In this document: positions 16,501 through 24,414 of the stretch, piece by piece
Layout of the letters: each line of letters starts with the position of its first letter
Position numbering within the stretch: position 1 is the first letter of the stretch
Assembly (NCBI GenBank): GCA_937980645.1
Contig: CALJPQ010000017.1
Coordinates: 1 to 47,450, forward strand
DNA: 47,450 nucleotides
Source of the DNA: an uncultured Saprospiraceae bacterium
Lineage (GTDB): Bacteria > Bacteroidota > Bacteroidia > Chitinophagales > Saprospiraceae
Reading direction: 5' to 3'
The notes under the pieces: model-generated
Database searches by the model: none
Told to the model about the DNA's origin: nothing
What the model saw: the letters and a program-made list of their open reading frames with translations, nothing else
Translations under genes and position numbers: made by a program

Positions 16501-19087
16501 ACACCTCTTCCACACTCGAGCAGCCGTTAGCGCCCGTAACGGTTACCGTGTAATTACCCGATGGAATGTTGGCGATGTTTTGCGTCGTCGCGCCCGTAGA
16601 CCACAGATAGGCATACGGCGCTACTCCACCCGACACGCTGACGGTGATGCTGCCGTTGGGTAGCTCGCAAGTGCTGTTGTTCGGGTTAGCAAAGATGTTG
16701 GGCGTGTTCGGCTCGTTGGGCACCTCAAACTCAGCCGTCTCCACACAGGCACCGCCAGCGCTGACGGTTACGGTGTACGTGCCCGCCGGCAGGCTGTTGA
16801 TGTTGGGCGTGTTGGCGCCTGTGGACCAGGTGTACGTATAATTGCCCGTGGGCGACACCGACAGCGTAATACTACCATTGCCGCCGATGCAGGTGGTGTT
16901 CGAAAGCACGTTGCCGTTGACGCTGAATGGCGGGTTGTTGTTGTCCACCTCTACGCTTTCTACCGCCGTGCAACCGTTAGCACCCGTAACGGTAACTGTA
17001 TAAACACCCGCCGGTATGTTATTGATATTCTGTGTATTTGCCCCCGTGGACCACTGGTACGTGTATGGCCCCTGCCCGCCTGAGACGCTCACGGTGATGC
17101 TGCCGTTGGGCAGCTCGCAGGTGCTGGGCGTGGCATTGGCACTAACATTAGGCTCTAACGGCTCGTCCGGTACGTCGAATTCGGCCGTCTCGGTGCAGGA
17201 GCCGCCCGCGCTGACAGTTACAGTATAGGTGCCAGGCTGCAAGTTATTAATGTTGGGCGTCGTAGCACCAGTGGACCAGGTGTACGTGTAGTTGCCCGTG
17301 GGCGATACCGACAGCGTGATGCTGCCGTTGCCGCCGATGCAGGTAGTATTGGAAATAACATTACCATTGATGAAAATGGGCGGGTTATTGTTGTCCACAT
17401 TCACCTCTAAGGTGGCCGTGCAGCCGTTGGCGCCTGTAACAGTTACTGCGTATGGGCCGGCCATAATGTTAGAGAGGTCTTCCGTAGTAGCGCCGTTCGA
17501 CCATTCAAAGGTGTAAGGCGATACACCACCCGTAACAGTAAGGTTGACGCTTCCGTTAGGCAGGTCGCATGTTGTGTTGGTAGCGGTTGCGCTCAGGTTG
17601 GGCTCGTTGGGCTGGTCGTCCACCGTAAATTCGGCGGTGGCCGAGCAGGTAACGCCGGTGGTTACCGTAACGGTGTAGGTACCAGGTTCGAGGTTGCTGA
17701 TGCTGGAGGTGTTCTGCCCATTTGACCATTGATAGGTGTATGTGCCCGAAGGGCTGACGCTGGTGTTGATGGCGCCATTTCCGCCGATGCAGGTAGTGTT
17801 AGCTTGCACGCTGCCGGTAATGTTGATGTTGATTTGATGGTCCAGTACTGTTGCGGTGCGGACTACCGTGCAACCATTGCCATCGGTAACGGTTACCGTG
17901 TATTCGCCAGCATGCAGATTGGTCAGGTTTTGCGTGTTAGCACCGTTAGACCACTCAAATGTGTAGGGATTGTTGCCACCGCCATAGTTGAGGTTTATAG
18001 AGCCGTTACCCGTGCCGCATTCTTCGTCGGTGGGTACTGCCTGTGCATTGAGGTTGATTTGCGTAACCGTGGCCGAGCCAGAGACGGTGCCTGAACAGTT
18101 GCTTACTTGGGTAGCAACGCTCACTAACGTGTAGGTACCCGGCTGCGTGGCCTGTATGGTGTATGGGTTTTCGCTGGTCGTGATGGGCGCCTGGTTGACG
18201 CCGTTGATGGCGTAGGTGAATACCCACGGCCCTTCGCCCGTAAAAGCCACATTCAGGTTGACCGGTTGAGGATTATCCGCGCAAATGACACCGCTGCCCG
18301 AAATCTGGGCCGTCGGGCGCGCAATCACCTCCACCTCAAAGCATTGGATGTTCGGGTTTGAATAGCACAGGTTCGAAACCTGTACACACAGCTCGGCCGG
18401 ACCGCTGTAATTGTTTGACCAGTTAACCGTGATGTTACGCGAACCTTGCCCGCTGATGGTGCCAGCGTTGGAGGGCGTCAGTGTCCACGTGTACACGGTA
18501 GCGGCTTGAACGGCTGCTATGTTAAACGGCGTAGAAGAGCCCTGGCACACCGGCGACGTGCCGTTGATAGGTCCTGGGTCATTGGGCGGCACACCCACCG
18601 TCGAGCCTGAGAGGACGTTAATAGTATAGTTACATACGTTACCCGCACAGCCGTCGAGCACGAAATAATAAATCTGGCCAACCACATAGTTGTTCGAGGT
18701 AAGCGTGAATGGGTTCTGCGTACAGGCGCATTGCAGCGCCATTGCCTGCCAGGGCGGCCCACATCCGGCGTAAATGCCGGCCTGAAGGCCCATGTTTGGC
18801 CCCTGCGAACAGTTGCTGGGTATCACCTGAATGCTGATACTCGTGGTGCCGGCAAAAAAAGCAAACCACTCGTCGTTGTTCAGCTGCCAGCCCGGGCAGC
18901 CCGGAAAGTTCTGCGGTGTGTTGTTGTTGTTGATGGTGTTGCAATAGCCGTGCAGGTTTTCGCACAAAATGGGCGCCTGCGGACAGGTGTTACCCGCATC
19001 CGGAAAACCCGGCGGCGGACACTGGGCCGCCACTTTCCACGAAAGCAACAGGCATAGGGCAAGCAATAGGGTGTAGCCAGACTTCAT
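10505..19087 (-). CDS. Giant SprB-repeat surface protein with gliding-motility-type T9SS C-terminal domain
   Basis: A 2,860-residue protein from ATG 19087 (MKSGYTLLLALCLLLSWKVAAQ signal peptide); the extra 17 codons upstream overlap the promoter. Order: a Cys-rich N-terminal domain (~22-170), two Ig/PKD-like domains (~170-345), 22 SprB-type modules of about 75 residues in strict A/B alternation (~350-2005), two divergent SprB modules (to ~2170), five or six Ig/PKD-like domains with paired Cys, and a C-terminal CHU_C/type B sorting domain beginning near VYIPNVFKPDSEG. Family knowledge: SprB of Flavobacterium johnsoniae is a mobile adhesin moved along the cell surface by the gliding motor and exported by T9SS. 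A role in gliding or adhesion is inferred; gliding motor genes are not in the window. It could instead be a static adhesin. A -7 box (TACCTTTG) lies 49 bp upstream. Confidence 0.93.
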   Translation of the reverse strand: MKSGYTLLLALCLLLSWKVAAQCPPPGFPDAGNTCPQAPILCENLHGYCNTINNNNTPQNFPGCPGWQLNNDEWFAFFAGTTSISIQVIPSNCSQGPNMGLQAGIYAGCGPPWQAMALQCACTQNPFTLTSNNYVVGQIYYFVLDGCAGNVCNYTINVLSGSTVGVPPNDPGPINGTSPVCQGSSTPFNIAAVQAATVYTWTLTPSNAGTISGQGSRNITVNWSNNYSGPAELCVQVSNLCYSNPNIQCFEVEVIARPTAQISGSGVICADNPQPVNLNVAFTGEGPWVFTYAINGVNQAPITTSENPYTIQATQPGTYTLVSVATQVSNCSGTVSGSATVTQINLNAQAVPTDEECGTGNGSINLNYGGGNNPYTFEWSNGANTQNLTNLHAGEYTVTVTDGNGCTVVRTATVLDHQININITGSVQANTTCIGGNGAINTSVSPSGTYTYQWSNGQNTSSISNLEPGTYTVTVTTGVTCSATAEFTVDDQPNEPNLSATATNTTCDLPNGSVNLTVTGGVSPYTFEWSNGATTEDLSNIMAGPYAVTVTGANGCTATLEVNVDNNNPPIFINGNVISNTTCIGGNGSITLSVSPTGNYTYTWSTGATTPNINNLQPGTYTVTVSAGGSCTETAEFDVPDEPLEPNVSANATPSTCELPNGSITVSVSGGQGPYTYQWSTGANTQNINNIPAGVYTVTVTGANGCTAVESVEVDNNNPPFSVNGNVLSNTTCIGGNGSITLSVSPTGNYTYTWSTGANTPNINSLPAGTYTVTVSAGGACVETAEFEVPNEPNTPNIFANPNNSTCELPNGSITVSVSGGVAPYAYLWSTGATTQNIANIPSGNYTVTVTGANGCSSVEEVFVENENPPIDVFANIQPNTRCVGGNGSISITVSPPNPAYTFQWSTGATTQNISNLPGGIYTLTVNGGGACVETFAFDVPDEPLEPFINFTQNNATCGLSNGSITASAGGGTPPYTFLWAGGQTTPTLNNVPAGLYQVTVTGSNGCTATDAVFLENEDIPISVDGDVTDKTSCIANNGAIQLFFSPNNVTFTWSNGATQPNLNNLAAGTYTVTVSAGGTCTETAEFTVNDATEPPSIFEEITPATCGFSNGIISLQVFDGIPPYSYQWAPPAGNTPNRTNLPAGNYGVTVTTSVGCTAVGFFTVPAETINIEISGTVSDNVSCTTPNGFVDIDLFPTAPYTYLWSNGRTTQDIFDVPAGTYTVTVTLGVGCSAEATFEVLNNTTPPNLSTSTTPATCGQSNGSASVNASGGSSPYTFLWSGGGNTATISNRAPGIYTVTVTDFWGCSATASATIANTTIAVNISGTVTPNTSCTTPNGAVNITASPNVPYTYSWSNGPTTQNIANVPAATYTVTVSAGVGCSATASFAVPNNTANPTPDLAVTPSICGLSNGAISTTVTAGMGPYQFLWSNNATTQNLTNILAGIYTVTVTDANGCTAVGTATVPNNASTFSLSGTVTPLTSCTANNGAIDLTVTPPGAYTYEWSNGQTTQDISGLPAGTYTVSVTEQGDCTASTTFVVPNNQTFATLNQTVTPELCNLGNGAINLTVSGGASPFSFQWNSGQTTEDLAGITAGNYAVTVTGTNGCSTTASIGVPADIVTFSISGTPSPNTSCVAFNGAVNLTLNPPVPPQGPGYSFVWSNSATTQNISNLLPGLYTVTVSAGGSCTNTASFNVANTALPPNVAESVGAALCGQSSGFINLTISGGASPHTFNWSNNATSKDLVGLTSGTYTVTVTGANGCTVVRTYTVQENTVTPTISATPTPNTSCLAPNGAINLSVLPTNLAYTYQWSSGQTTPNLSNLAPGDYTVTVNGGGACTNTAVVTVGNNTPAPTSSADITPALCGQSSGRIDLTATGGASPYTFRWSNNATVEDLTGVLSGTYTVTITGANGCSSTASFVVPENTVTPDVSATVTPVSSCVVSNGAIALSVTPTNLNYTYEWSGGQTTPNLSNLAVGNYTVTVNGGGACIATATFTVTSATGTVVFDQLAPQHVNCFGEKTGAIQVSVSGGAAPYTFQWSPAIPGNPQSPTGLGAGTYFVTATDAAGCTATGSVTLQQPASALQLLCAQASVVSEPGANDGVAALTLAGGTAPYTVLWTPPGASQSGVPAGPFSITNLAVGTYNTVVTDANGCTTSCSFNIQLLACETKIGTMGTAPLSLCGPGCLTATYNSAGEFLEPGDVRQFILHEGAGAQIIGEIARSSTPTFCFDPTRMTYGKTYYISATAGNDDGAGNVVLSHFCTVVAPGTPIIFQQKPTASIAPPKPITCAATQVPLTGTSDIAGSTFAWTTTSGQIVGNPSASDISAARAGTYRLIVTANGCSDTAAVQVQDIRNQPKATIVANPASVLNCRIDQIILSGGIEGTTNANTVWLYNGNIYASGTVINISAPGNYEFVIRDTLTHCSDTARIQIQENLNFPPLAAPTPAALSCRNSTTTLTGGSSIPNVQLTWARLNGADTVVVGSGPSLTVNTPGTYLLIGLEPTSGCTNAISVLVQSDFVYPIADAGPSFSIYCFGQTAQLDGSASSGLPGMTFQWTTTNGTIVAGATTPTPTISRPGTYELVVTHPANGCTDSDSVVIEPDAPVAYVTAKHPPCTGDRGAIIVDSIIGAQPPIRLSFDGGQTFTNSRLLTNLQPGNYSIFLVDANGCSATQTVTINQPQDLEITLVPEVTIRLGETYLIEAKVNQPASALAQIRWTPSDGLSCDTCLITEARVLTTTWYRLTVVSNTGCSDNALLRLQVDPSADVYIPNVFKPDSEGENAVFRIYANPLMVKRVKTFEVFSRWGERVHLYANFFPDSPAHGWDGRFLGQPMNPGVFAYYAVIELIDGRELLFEGDVTLVR
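13065..18050 (-). repeat. Tandem array of 22 SprB modules arranged as 11 A/B dimers
   Basis: Each module is about 226 bp (75-76 residues) with a core YTYxWSxGxxT...GxYTVTV and a Cys near each end. Type A has GG(x)xPYTF and ends with TGANGC; type B starts TxC-xx-NG and has an SP(x)xxYTY core ending AGGxC. Types alternate without exception, so the real repeat unit is about 452 bp. Dimers in the N-terminal third (roughly 16,300-17,600) are the most alike at DNA level, suggesting recent expansion there. Confidence 0.85.
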
Positions 19088-19135
19088 GTTTGGGAGTAGT
19101 TTGAGCAAAACAAAGAAATATACAGGAAACAGACA

Positions 19136-19143
19136 CAAAGGTA
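19136..19143 (-). promoter_or_regulatory. -7 promoter box (TACCTTTG) of the SprB-repeat gene
   Basis: The minus-strand sequence TACCTTTG is an exact TAnnTTTG match, 49 bp upstream of the ATG at 19087. The same octamer recurs upstream of four other starts in the window. Confidence 0.65.
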
Positions 19144-19489
19144 CCCCTATAATTTTCTAACGGCGTAAGAGGATTACAACGCAAGAAAACGGCAGAAAAA
19201 AACGCTTTTTTGTTAGCTACGAAGCCAACGAACGGCGCGTTGCGCTGATGCTTCATGCTAATGCAACAACAGCAGCCAGTGTTCACGAAAAACCTTGAAA
19301 ATCGCCCAGCCAAACGCTCAGGTCGGTGCCGGCGAGCCTCTCGCCTCGCCCCCCCTATTCCACCGAGTTCTACCCTGAGCCTCCACCGACACCATCCTCA
19401 TAGCGACCTTAGACAAGCAAAACCAATTTCCGGGCGATATTTGCCGCTTCACCCGTATCCGCACTTTCACGCCTAAAGGCATTCGTTCC
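19144..19489. other. Divergent intergenic region between the SprB-repeat gene and the M24B peptidase gene
   Basis: About 345 bp holding upstream promoter DNA for both genes. On the plus strand a near-consensus GATATTTG lies near 19435, about 48 bp before the peptidase ATG, and may be its -7 box. A C-rich stretch follows a small inverted repeat (GGCGAG/CTCGCC) near 19330. I see no gene or RNA. Confidence 0.5.
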
Positions 19490-20884
19490 ATGTTTTCTAC
19501 CGAAACGTACATTGCTCGCCGCACCCAGCTGAAGAAAGCATTGAGCAGCGGTTTGGCCCTCTTTCTCGGTAACCGCGAGGTGGGCATGAATTATGTCGCC
19601 AACCCCTATCCTTTCCGACAGGACAGCACCTTTCTCTACTACTTCGGCATAGACAAACCCGACCTGGTAGCCGTCATTGACGTAGATAATGACCGCGAAA
19701 TCCTCTTTGGCGACGACCTGACGCTCGAGGACATCGTCTGGATGGGCCAACAGCCCCGCCTGCGCGAACAGGCCGAGCACGTCGGCGTGCGCGAGGTGCT
19801 GCCCATACGCCGGCTAGCCGTCTTTCTAAAAAAGGTCCGCCGCTCTGGCCAGGCCATCCATTTCCTGCCGCCCTACCGCCCAGAGCACCAAATGGCACTC
19901 AAGGGCTGGCTCAATATAGCGCCGGAGCGGCAAAAGACCGCTGCTTCGGAGGCATTCATCCGGGCCGTAGTGGCCCAACGCTCACGCAAGTCCGACGAAG
20001 AAATAGCCGAACTGGAGCGCGCCGTCAATACCACCGGCGACATGCACGTGGCCGCCATGAAAGCGGCCCGACCGGGCCAAACCGAATCTGAGTTGGCCGG
20101 CTTAGTCGAGGGCATCGCCGTCAGCGCGGGCGGGCATCTGGCCTATCCGGTTATCCTGACCGTACAAGGACAAATCTTGCACAACCACTACCACGGCAAC
20201 ACCCTTCAGCCCAGCCAGCTGGTGCTAGGCGATTTTGGCGCCGAAACGGCACTGCACTACGCGGGCGACCTGACGCGTACCTTTCCCGTCAGCGCGCGCT
20301 TTACTTCCCGGCAACGGGACATCTACCAGATCGTGCTCGATGCGCAACTACATGCCATCTCCCTGCTGCGCCCGGGTGTGCGCTACTTAGACGTACATCT
20401 GGCTGCCGCGCGTCGCATAGCAGAAGGCCTCAAAGCTTTGGGACTCATGCAGGGCGATACGGATGAGTCGGTAGCCCAAGGCGCCCATGCGCTCTTCTTT
20501 CCCCATGGACTAGGCCACATGATTGGTTTAGACGTACACGACATGGAGAACCTCGGCGAAAACTACGTGGGTTATTCCAACACCGTGCCGCGAAGCGCTC
20601 AATTCGGCACAGCCTATCTGCGCTTAGCGCGCGAACTGGAGCCGGGATTCGTAATCACCGTAGAGCCGGGTATCTATTTCATCCCACAGCTTATCCAGCA
20701 GTGGAAGCGCACCAAACACTGCGCTGCTTTCATCAACTATGCTGCTGTGGACAAATACCGCTCCTTCGGCGGCATCCGCATCGAGGACAACGCGCTCATC
20801 ACCGCCAACGGGCACCGCATCCTGGGTAAGCCTGTGCCCAAAAGTATCGCTGAAGTCGAAGCCCTGCGCTCCGAAGCCCTTTGA
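19490..20884 (+). CDS. Xaa-Pro aminopeptidase family (M24B) metallopeptidase
   Basis: A 464-residue protein starting MFSTETYIARRTQLKK at the first ATG. An N-terminal creatinase-N-type domain (~1-175) precedes the pita-bread catalytic domain, with all five dinuclear metal ligands visible: D248, D260 (GDLTRTFPV), H343 (in HGLGH, 339-343), E392 (EPGIYF) and E432 (GIRIED). It removes an N-terminal residue from peptides with proline in position 2, most likely in the cytoplasm since no signal peptide is seen. The spacing between the two Asp ligands is one residue longer than I remember for E. coli PepP. It stands alone, convergent with the htrA-like gene. Confidence 0.93.
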   Translation: MFSTETYIARRTQLKKALSSGLALFLGNREVGMNYVANPYPFRQDSTFLYYFGIDKPDLVAVIDVDNDREILFGDDLTLEDIVWMGQQPRLREQAEHVGVREVLPIRRLAVFLKKVRRSGQAIHFLPPYRPEHQMALKGWLNIAPERQKTAASEAFIRAVVAQRSRKSDEEIAELERAVNTTGDMHVAAMKAARPGQTESELAGLVEGIAVSAGGHLAYPVILTVQGQILHNHYHGNTLQPSQLVLGDFGAETALHYAGDLTRTFPVSARFTSRQRDIYQIVLDAQLHAISLLRPGVRYLDVHLAAARRIAEGLKALGLMQGDTDESVAQGAHALFFPHGLGHMIGLDVHDMENLGENYVGYSNTVPRSAQFGTAYLRLARELEPGFVITVEPGIYFIPQLIQQWKRTKHCAAFINYAAVDKYRSFGGIRIEDNALITANGHRILGKPVPKSIAEVEALRSEAL

Positions 20885-20909
20885 GCGGCATCCTCGGATC
20901 TGGAGCAGC

Positions 20910-20942
20910 AAAAAAGCCTGCCCTGCATTCCGCAGAGCAGGC
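20910..20942 (-). terminator. Rho-independent terminator of the HtrA-like gene
   Basis: On the minus strand an 11-bp stem (GCCTGCTCTGC with GCAGGGCAGGC, one mismatch) with a 5-base loop is followed by TTTTTTGC. It lies about 58 bp after the HtrA stop at 21000. In the plus direction there is no U-run, so it mainly serves the minus strand. Confidence 0.85.
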
Positions 20943-20999
20943 ACATCAAAACAAAACGAAAAACCAACTTTTTCTTTTTCGCGTGGTAATCAGGTGGTC

Positions 21000-22154
21000 T
21001 TAGTCGCCCCGGCTTCGGAGTTGCACATGTAACGTTTTTTCCCGGCCTTCTCGTACAACCGTGAGCGCAATCGTTTCTCCGGCCTTAGAACGTCCAATGA
21101 TTTCCTGCAATTCGGGCACAGAGGCCACCGGGCGGTTATTGATTTTGGTGATAATGTCGTTGGGGCGAACGCCGCCGCGGGCGGCGGAGCCTTGCGGGTC
21201 GAGGGCTTTGACCCATACTCCCTGGACGAAAGGAATGCCCAAATAGTTGGCGATGTTATTGTCCATGGGTGCAATATCCACGCCCATATAGGCGCGGCGA
21301 TACTTGCCATACTGGATGAGGTCGTCGGCGATGCGTTTGGCTAAGTTGACCGGAATAGCAAAGGAGTACCCGGCAAAAGCGCCCGTCGGCGAGGCGATGG
21401 CCGTATTGATGCCGATGAGGCGGCCGTACACGTCCACCAAAGCGCCGCCCGAATTGCCCGGGTTGACGGCAGCGTCGGTCTGGATGAAGGACTCGATGGG
21501 CGCGCCGCGGCGGATGATGTTGATGTCGCGGCTCTTGGCGCTCACAATACCCGCCGTAACCGTCGAGGTCAGATCGAAGGGATTGCCCACGGCCAGTACC
21601 CACTCGCCCACGCGCACCGCATCGGAGTTACCCAATTCGATGGCCGGCAGATTGGTTGCCTCTATTTTCAGTACAGCCATGTCGGTACTGGCGTCGGCGC
21701 CCACTAAGCGGGCTTTGAACTCGCGCCCGTCGTGCAGCGTAATCTGGTATTCGTCGGCAAATTCGATGACGTGGTTGTTCGTCAGAATGTAGCCGTCGCG
21801 TGTGTAGATGACCCCCGAGCCGGTGCCCGAGCGCGGGCGGATTTCATCTTCAAAGAAGAAGCGGTCGCCAAAAAAGAAGTGGAACGGATTGGTGCGCCGA
21901 TAGCGTTGGGCTGCCGTTTGAGGGCTTTCGCTGGCCTTGATATGCACCACCGAAGGCATCGAGCGCTCTGCAGCGCGCGTAAAGTCGAAAAGGCCTGGCC
22001 CGCCGCTCTCATCGAAACGTACTTGCCGGACAGTCGGCGCCGGCTGCGTATCAGCCGTTGCCTCTACCTCGCTTCGATCCATCCATTTCAGGGCGCCAAA
22101 GACCAACAATCCGCCTGTGGCGCCGGCTAACAGTGAGGACCAAAATTTATTCAT
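21000..22154 (-). CDS. HtrA/Deg-family serine protease with one PDZ domain
   Basis: A 384-residue protein from ATG 22154 (MNKFWSSLLAGATGGLLVFGAL), an N-terminal membrane anchor or uncleaved signal. The trypsin-like triad is visible as H128 (TNNHV), D158 (STDMAVLK) and S235 (GNSGG). A single PDZ domain follows (about 290-380: GVWVKALDPQGSAARGG, NDIITKINNRPV). DegS and some Bacteroidota DegQ-like proteases have this one-PDZ layout, while DegP has two. It should act in the periplasm on misfolded proteins or as a stress-sensing protease; the substrate cannot be read from the sequence. It is a single gene with its own terminator at 20910-20942, divergent from the HD-domain gene. Confidence 0.93.
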   Translation of the reverse strand: MNKFWSSLLAGATGGLLVFGALKWMDRSEVEATADTQPAPTVRQVRFDESGGPGLFDFTRAAERSMPSVVHIKASESPQTAAQRYRRTNPFHFFFGDRFFFEDEIRPRSGTGSGVIYTRDGYILTNNHVIEFADEYQITLHDGREFKARLVGADASTDMAVLKIEATNLPAIELGNSDAVRVGEWVLAVGNPFDLTSTVTAGIVSAKSRDINIIRRGAPIESFIQTDAAVNPGNSGGALVDVYGRLIGINTAIASPTGAFAGYSFAIPVNLAKRIADDLIQYGKYRRAYMGVDIAPMDNNIANYLGIPFVQGVWVKALDPQGSAARGGVRPNDIITKINNRPVASVPELQEIIGRSKAGETIALTVVREGREKTLHVQLRSRGD

Positions 22155-22163
22155 GACGCAGTG

Positions 22164-22195
22164 TTGGTTTGCGATAGGCACTCCACCTACCTTTG
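22164..22195 (+). promoter_or_regulatory. Promoter with -33 TTG and -7 TACCTTTG for the HD-domain gene
   Basis: TTG at 22164-22166 and TACCTTTG at 22188-22195 are separated by 21 bp, which fits Bacteroidota spacing. It reads rightward, 122 bp before the ATG at 22318. Its -33 overlaps the start of the divergent HtrA-like transcript region, so the two genes may influence each other. Confidence 0.6.
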
Positions 22196-22317
22196 TTTCG
22201 ACAACAAAAAGAACGCCTCAACAGGCAATTTGCTTCGACTCGCGCGTTCTTTAACGTCTCATTAACCTTGTTTGGAAGGGCGCTTGAAGCCCTCTGCAAA
22301 ATGCCACTCGCCGTACG

Positions 22318-22971
22318 ATGACCGCCCAAACCGACATTTTCAACATCAGGCAACTCAAACGAAAAATCGCTTCCACACAGGCTACCACAACAGCCGAACT
22401 GCGCGCTTTGTTGCGCCCGGAAACGGAATTAGAGCGGCATCTGCTGACCCTACCCGAATTCCAACGAGGCCTGACGTGGGGCGAACCCCGCTTCGGACAC
22501 CCTGAAGGTAAAATCGTCCTCCACGTGCGCGAAGTGTTGGAAAACATCGAGTGCATCGAAAACCTGCCCGAAGACACGCGCCGCCAGCTGCGCCTCATAG
22601 CCTTAGTGCACGATACCTTCAAGTACGCCGAAGCACGCACCCGCCCGCGCGACTGGTCGAAACACCACAGCGTGCTGGCCCGCCGCTTCCTGGAACGCTT
22701 CACCGACGACCGCGCCGTCCTCGATGTCGTCGAAACCCACGACGACGCCTACTACGCCTGGCTGGCCCACAAAAGCGAAACCTTCCGACAGGAAAATCCA
22801 GAAAAAACCCTCGAACAACTCATGCCCAAAATCGAACACTGCTGCCAGCTGTACTACCTCTTCTTTAAATGCGATACCCAAACGGGCGACAAACTCCAGG
22901 CCCCTGTGCGCTGGCTCGAGCAAAATATGCCTGGCATACAGCCCGTACCCATACGCGAGGGCATCTGGTGA
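22318..22971 (+). CDS. HD-domain protein, probable metal-dependent phosphohydrolase
   Basis: A 217-residue protein (MTAQTDIFNIRQLKRK). HD-superfamily metal-binding residues can be picked out: HVREVLEN near residue 62, LVHDTFKY near 97 (the HD pair), KHHSVLARRF near 115 and VETHDDAYY near 138. Such proteins hydrolyse phosphate esters or nucleotides; no second domain hints at a signal nucleotide. It precedes the ATPase/TPR pair in the same direction by 138 bp, but that pair has its own -7 box, so operon membership is doubtful. The first ATG after the promoter is used. Confidence 0.8.
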   Translation: MTAQTDIFNIRQLKRKIASTQATTTAELRALLRPETELERHLLTLPEFQRGLTWGEPRFGHPEGKIVLHVREVLENIECIENLPEDTRRQLRLIALVHDTFKYAEARTRPRDWSKHHSVLARRFLERFTDDRAVLDVVETHDDAYYAWLAHKSETFRQENPEKTLEQLMPKIEHCCQLYYLFFKCDTQTGDKLQAPVRWLEQNMPGIQPVPIREGIW

Positions 22972-23046
22972 AAATACTGACTCCGGAAGCGCAAAAAACC
23001 GCCGGAGGCCGCCACGGTGTTTTTCTTTACGATGCACCAGATAGAG

Positions 23047-23054
23047 TACCTTTG
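23047..23054 (+). promoter_or_regulatory. -7 promoter box (TACCTTTG) of the ATPase/TPR pair
   Basis: An exact consensus box 55 bp upstream of the ATG at 23110, in the gap after the HD-domain gene. It suggests independent transcription of the two-gene unit. Confidence 0.6.
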
Positions 23055-23109
23055 CAACGCACCGGCCGGTGTGGCCCTTTTTCGATTTTGACTTGTCGGC
23101 GCAAAAAAC

Positions 23110-24414
23110 ATGGAAAAAGTCAACAGTGAGGATTACCGTTTTCCGGAGAAGCGGCTTTTGCGTGCAATGGAAGCTACTGAGCCGGAGTTTGATATTTCTG
23201 TACCCGGCCGTGAGCCACTATATGTGGAAACTCTCCAGCAGGTGCGCAGCCCACGGCAATTTCAGCGGATAGAGCGCGAGCTGGGTATCATTGGCGGCAA
23301 ACTGCAAGATCTGCCCAATCGTCGGGCCAAGATCATCTTTTCGGGCCACCGCGGCTCGGGCAAAACCGTCGAGTTGCTGCGCTTTCATGAGGCCATCAAC
23401 CGCCCCGACCGCTACTTCTCCGTCTTTATCCCATTGCAAAAGGAGATAGAAATCACTCGCATGGAGAGCGAGGACCTGTACTTCATCCTCATCAAAGCCC
23501 TCATACAGGAGCTGAAGCGGCGCAATATCCGCTTCGACGAGCAAGAGTTTGAGGAAATCGCCGAAGAGTGGGTCAAAGATGAAGAAATCCAAAGAGAACT
23601 CCGCGATAATTACAAATTGGAAAGGGGCGATGAGCTGGCCTTAGGGTTTAACTTTTGGAACCTCTTTGCCGTCAAAGGCCTGGGCAAGACCATGTACGGC
23701 TACGACAATGCCACGACGACCAAAATTCGGCGCACTATCCAGATCAACCCGGGCGCGCTGTCGCGACGGCTAAATGCCGCTCTGCAGGGCGTGGCTGTAG
23801 CCATTCGCGAGGCGAAGCAAGGGCAAGACCTGCTGTTTATTATTGACGACTTCGAGAAAACCCGCCCGGAAGTGTATCGGAAGGTGTTCGTGGAAGACCC
23901 GCAATTTTTTATGGAACTGCGCGCCCATTTCATCTGCTGTGTGCCGATTTCCACTTTTTACGAGATACAGGAACAGGAAGCTACGGCCATTTTCACACCG
24001 TCCTATCTGCCGATGATTCGGGTGGAAAATCCGGAGGCTCAGGCGGCGCTTTCGCAGGTCATTACGCGGCGGGCCGATGCGTCGCTATTTGAGCAAGGCG
24101 TGCTGGATGAGATAGTGCGCATGTCAGGCGGCAGCCCGCGCCAGTTGCTCCAGATTGCCAATCAGTGCCTGCTAAATGCTGACGCCGACTGCGTAAGCAT
24201 GGACACCCTCCGATACACCCTTAACCAGATGACCGTGGATCGCGAACGCCGCCTGACAGCCGCCCACAAGAAGCTGCTGGCCGAGCGCCAGTTCCACGAC
24301 ATCTCGCGCGAATTGCTCGACCTGCTCTTTGCGGTCAACGTCATGGAGTACAACGGCGACCACATCGAACGCCGCCTCAACCCGCTCCTGGAACCGCTCT
24401 TCGCTCCGAAATGA
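23110..24414 (+). CDS. P-loop ATPase of STAND/ORC-like type, first gene of a two-gene module
   Basis: A 434-residue protein. Residues 1-70 form a short N-terminal region; then come Walker A GHRGSGKT at 79-86 and Walker B LLFIIDDFEK at 241-250, a likely sensor region (CCVPISTF, ~280), and MSGGSPRQLLQIAN near 340, followed by a winged-helix-like C-terminus. The arrangement resembles ORC/Cdc6- and STAND-type NTPases used as switches. There is no transmembrane segment and no obvious effector domain. Its stop overlaps the next ATG (ATGA at 24411-24414), so the two proteins are made together and probably bind each other. The function is unknown; a conflict or sensory role is an inference from the STAND/TPR pairing. 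Confidence 0.8.
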   Translation: MEKVNSEDYRFPEKRLLRAMEATEPEFDISVPGREPLYVETLQQVRSPRQFQRIERELGIIGGKLQDLPNRRAKIIFSGHRGSGKTVELLRFHEAINRPDRYFSVFIPLQKEIEITRMESEDLYFILIKALIQELKRRNIRFDEQEFEEIAEEWVKDEEIQRELRDNYKLERGDELALGFNFWNLFAVKGLGKTMYGYDNATTTKIRRTIQINPGALSRRLNAALQGVAVAIREAKQGQDLLFIIDDFEKTRPEVYRKVFVEDPQFFMELRAHFICCVPISTFYEIQEQEATAIFTPSYLPMIRVENPEAQAALSQVITRRADASLFEQGVLDEIVRMSGGSPRQLLQIANQCLLNADADCVSMDTLRYTLNQMTVDRERRLTAAHKKLLAERQFHDISRELLDLLFAVNVMEYNGDHIERRLNPLLEPLFAPK

